Positions 41,821 to 44,789 of a stretch of 44,789 bases of DNA are shown here, piece after piece. Under the pieces are notes generated by a model, which saw only the letters and a program-made list of their open reading frames with translations, did no database searches and was not told the origin of the DNA. Position numbers and translations under genes: made by a program. The stretch covers positions 1-44,789 of the forward strand of contig NW_003132711.1 of NCBI RefSeq assembly GCF_000003605.2, in the 5' to 3' direction. Every line of letters begins with the position of its first letter. Within the stretch, counting starts at the first letter, position 1. This DNA comes from Saccoglossus kowalevskii (Eukaryota > Hemichordata > Enteropneusta > Harrimaniidae).

Positions 41821-44789
41821 ATTGGTACTGTCATAGAGACATGCTACCTGACACAGTGGTTGTGAAGATGTTATTGGTAGTGTCATATAGACATGCTACC
41901 TGACACAGTGGTTGTGAAGATGTTATTGATAGTGTCAAATAGACATGCTACCTGACACAGTGGTTGTGAAGATGTTATTGATAGTGTCATATAGACATGC
42001 TACCTCACACAGTGGTTGTGAAGATGTTATTGGTAGTGTCATAGAGACATGCTATCTGACACAGTGGTTGTGAAGATGTTATTGGTAGTATCGTAGAGAC
42101 ATGCTATCAGACACAGTTGCTGCGAAGATGTTATTGGTAGTGTCATAGAGACATGCTACCTGACACAGTTGTTGTGAAGATGTTATTGGTAGTATCGTAG
42201 AGACATGCTATCAGACACAGTTGCTGCGAAGATGTTATTGGTAGTGTCATAGAGACATGCTACCTGACACAGTGGTTGTGAAGATGTTATTGGTAGTGTC
42301 ATACAGACATGCTACCTGACACAGTGGTTGTGAAGATGTTATTGGTAGTGTCATATAGACATGCTACCTGACACAGTGGTTGTGAAGATGTTATTGATAG
42401 TGTCATATAGACATGCTATCTGACACAGTGGTTGTAAAAATGTTATTGGTAGTGTCATAGAGACATGCTACCTGACACAGTGGTTGTGAAGATGTTATTG
42501 GTACTGTCATAGAGACATGCTACCTGACACAGTGGTTGTGAAGATGTTATTGGTAGTGTCATATAGACATGCTACCTGACACAGTGGTTGTGAAGATGTT
42601 ATTGATAGTGTCAAATAGACATGCTACCTGACACAGTGGTTGTGAAGATGTTATTGATAGTGTCATATAGACATGCTACCTCACACAGTGGTTGTGAAGA
42701 TGTTATTGGTAGTGTCATAGAGACATGCTATCTGACACAGTGGTTGTGAAGATGTTATTGGTAGTGTCATAGAGACATACTATCTGACACAGTTGTTGTG
42801 AAGATGTTATTGGTAGTGTCATAGAGACATACTATCTGACACAGTTGTTGTGAAGATGTTATTGGTAGTGTCATAGAGACATGCTATCTGACACAGTGGT
42901 TGTCAAGATGTTATTGGTAGTGACATACAGACGTGCTATCTGACACAGTTGTTGTGAAGATGTTATTGGTAGTGTCATAGAGACATGCTATCTGACACAG
43001 TGGTTGTGAAAATGTTATTGGTAGTGTCATAGAGACATGCTATCTAACACAGTGCTTGTGAAAATGTTATTGGTAGTGTCATAGAGACATGCTATCTAAC
43101 ACAGTGGTTGTGAAGATGTTATTGGTAGTGTCATAGAGACATGCTATCTGACACAGTGGTTGTGAAGATGTTATTGGTAGTATCGTAGAGACATGCTATC
43201 AGACACAGTTGCTGCGAAGATGTTATTGGTAGTGTCATAGAGACATGCTACCTGACACAGTTGTTGTGAAGATGTTATTGGTAGTATCGTTGAGACATGC
43301 TATCAGACACAGTTGCTGCGAAGATGTTATTGGTAGTGTCATAGAGACATGCTACCTGACACAGTGGTTGTGAAGATGTTATTGGTAGTGTCATACAGAC
43401 ATGCTACCTGACACTGGCTGTGCAGATGTTATTGGTAGTGTCATAGAGACATGCTTCCTGACACAGTGGTTATGAAGGTGTTATTGGTAGTGCCATAGAG
43501 ACATGCTACCTGACACAGTTGTTGTAAAGATGTTATTGGTAGTATCATAGAGACATGCTATCAGACACAGTTCCTGTGAAGATGTTAATGGTAGTGTCGT
43601 AGAGACATGCTACCTGACACAGTGGTTGTGAAGATGTTATTGGTACTGTCATAGAGACATGCTACCTGACACAGTGGTTGTGAAGATGTTATTGGTAGTG
43701 TCATATAGACATGCTACCTGACACAGTGGTTGTGAAGATGTTATTGATAGTGTCATATAGACATGCTATCTGACACAGTGGTTGTAAAAATGTTATTGGT
43801 AGTGTCATAGAGACATGCTACCTGACACAGTGGTTGTGAAGATGTTATTGGTACTGTCATAGAGACATGCTACCTGACACAGTGGTTGTGAAGATGTTAT
43901 TGGTAATGTCATATAGACATGCTACCTGACACAGTGGTTGTGAAGATGTTATTGATAGTGTCAAATAGACATGCTACCTGACACAGTGGTTGTGAAGATG
44001 TTATTGATAGTGTCATATAGACATGCTACCTCACACAGTGGTTGTGAAGATGTTATTGGTAGTGTCATAGAGACATGCTATCTGACACAGTGGTTGTGAA
44101 GATGTTATTGGTAGTGTCATAGAGACATACTATCTGACACAGTTGTTGTGAAGATGTTATTGGTAGTGTCATAGAGACATACTATCTGACACAGTTGTTG
44201 TGAAGATGTTATTGGTAGTGTCATAGAGACATGCTATCTGACACAGTGGTTGTAAATATGTTATTAGTACTGTCATAGAGACATTCTATCTGACACATTT
44301 GTTCTGAATATATTAGCGATAGTGTCATAGAGACATGCTACATGACACAGTTGTTGTGAAGATGTTATTGTAGTGCCATAGAGACATGCTATCTGGCACA
44401 GTGGTTGTCAAGATGTTATTGGTAGTGACATACAGACGTGCTATCTGACACAGTTGTTGTGAAGATGTTATTGGTAGTGTCATAGAGACATGCTATCTGA
44501 CACAGTGGTTGTGAAAATGTTATTGGTAGTGTCATAGAGACATGCTATCTAACACAGTGCTTGTGAAAATGTTATTGGTAGTGTCATAGAGACATGCTAT
44601 CTAACACAGTGGTTGTGAAGATGTTATTGGTAGTGTCATAGAGACATGCTATCTGACACAGTGGTTGTGAAGATGTTATTGGTAGTATCGTAGAGACATG
44701 CTATCAGACACAGTTGCTGCGAAGAAGTTATTGGTAGTGTCATAGAGACATGCTACCTGACACAGTTGTTGTGAAGATGTTATTGGTAG
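41821..44789 (+). repeat. Right-end 1.35-1.5-kb higher-order repeat
   Basis: GTCAAATAG lies at 41931, 42607 (676 bp, 13 x 52) and 43957 (1,350 bp). TGCGAAG lies at 42121, 42225, 43213, 43317 and 44718. From about 42,890 the period is 1,505 bp (TGACATACAG 42921 to 44426; TGCGAAG 43213 to 44718). The step from 1,350 to 1,505 is three monomers less one base, inserted at about 44,240-44,395 (the TTTGTTCTGAA set, ending in a 51-mer). The window ends inside a monomer, so the array continues. Confidence 0.87.

Larger units (their letters stand above)
1..44789 (+). repeat. 52-bp tandem satellite array filling the whole window
   Basis: The same 52-bp unit repeats head to tail from the first bases to the last, about 860 times, always in this orientation. 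Typical words in each unit are TTATTGG, GTGTCATAG, AGACATG and CTATCTGACACAG. The pitch can be read from many pairs of landmarks, for example GCTATCTG at 14221 and 14273. Most copies differ from the commonest form at a few bases. Length variants of 44, 49, 50 and 51 bp recur at set places. In the commonest unit the + strand has stops at phases 10, 18, 33 and 47 and the - strand at 3, 15 and 28. With a 52-bp shift every frame is closed within about 120 bp, so no coding is expected. No unique sequence, transposon or inversion interrupts it. Satellite DNA is the known class. Centromeric, pericentromeric or other location is not shown by the sequence. Confidence 0.99.

Noticed and set aside
1-44789. 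Open reading frames or a repeat-protein gene
   Set aside because: A 52-bp unit shifts frame every copy. Stops at monomer positions 10, 18, 33, 47 (+) and 3, 15, 28 (-) close all frames within about 120 bp in the common form. Any longer ORF depends on chance variants.
1-44789. CRISPR array
   Set aside because: The repeats abut with no unique spacers; all 52 bp are repeated.
1-44789. Telomeric repeat or CENP-B box
   Set aside because: No TTAGGG-like short run and no CENP-B box core (TTCG...CGGGA) is present. The ACCGGG subtype does not match it.
1-44789. Transposon or IS insertion, tRNA, rRNA or snRNA genes within the array
   Set aside because: No stretch departs from the monomer by more than the 13,571-13,778 block, and that block keeps the 52-bp pitch.

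Overview
The whole 44.8-kb window is one uninterrupted tandem array of a 52-bp satellite monomer: about 860 head-to-tail copies, all in the same orientation. I see no gene, RNA gene, transposon, CRISPR or unique-sequence interval. The monomer is about 40% GC, G-rich on this strand (roughly 15 G to 6 C) and has no CpG in its commonest form. Because 52 is not a multiple of 3, every reading frame meets each in-monomer stop within three copies, so long ORFs are excluded by design. Repetitive DNA of this scale and texture points to a eukaryotic nuclear genome (heterochromatin or another satellite block). I cannot name the organism or the chromosomal location. The array runs off both ends of the window.

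The array is a patchwork of monomer subtypes in nested higher-order repeats (HORs). The most informative structure is a composite module of roughly 0.8-1.9 kb with a fixed order of landmarks: a 49-bp monomer, AT-shifted monomers, a CGATGATG monomer, a 44-bp monomer, a CGGAAG monomer, a TTAATGG/TCGTAG monomer, GATAG monomers, a TCACACAG monomer, a GGTAGGG monomer, paired CGGAAG monomers and an ACCGGG monomer. About ten full or partial copies occur: at 1-1.4, 6.8-8.1, 18.8-20.4, 20.8-22.1, 22.6-23.5, 24.4-25.2, 27.4-28.8, 29.8-31.3, 32.2-33.6 and 33.6-35.0 kb. Module copies differ mostly by whole monomers, which is the expected mark of unequal exchange in register.

Layout: 1-1.4 kb truncated module; 1.4-4.6 kb mixed monomers including a copy of 29.2-30.3 kb; 4.6-6.0 kb a 726-bp HOR; 6.0-8.8 kb a module and mixed monomers; 8.8-10.7 kb a 770-bp HOR (about 2.5 copies); 10.7-13.55 kb a 1,392-bp HOR; 13.57-13.78 kb four strongly diverged monomers; 13.8-15.9 kb the most canonical stretch; 16-17.6 kb mixed; 17.6-35.0 kb the module-rich region; 35.0-44.8 kb a zone without 44-bp monomers, built from blocks shared with 15-17 and 28-29 kb and ending in a 1.35-1.5-kb HOR.

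The common monomer contains an interrupted inverted repeat (GTGTCATAG / CTATCTGACAC) able to form a nine-pair hairpin around a 7-nt loop. One abundant subtype carries a paired change that keeps a stem pair. This dyad, the 52-bp (about five helical turns) pitch, the diverged block at 13.57 kb and a cluster of one-base indels at 23.19-23.52 kb are the points most worth following. All module and block boundaries were read by eye and are approximate to about one monomer.
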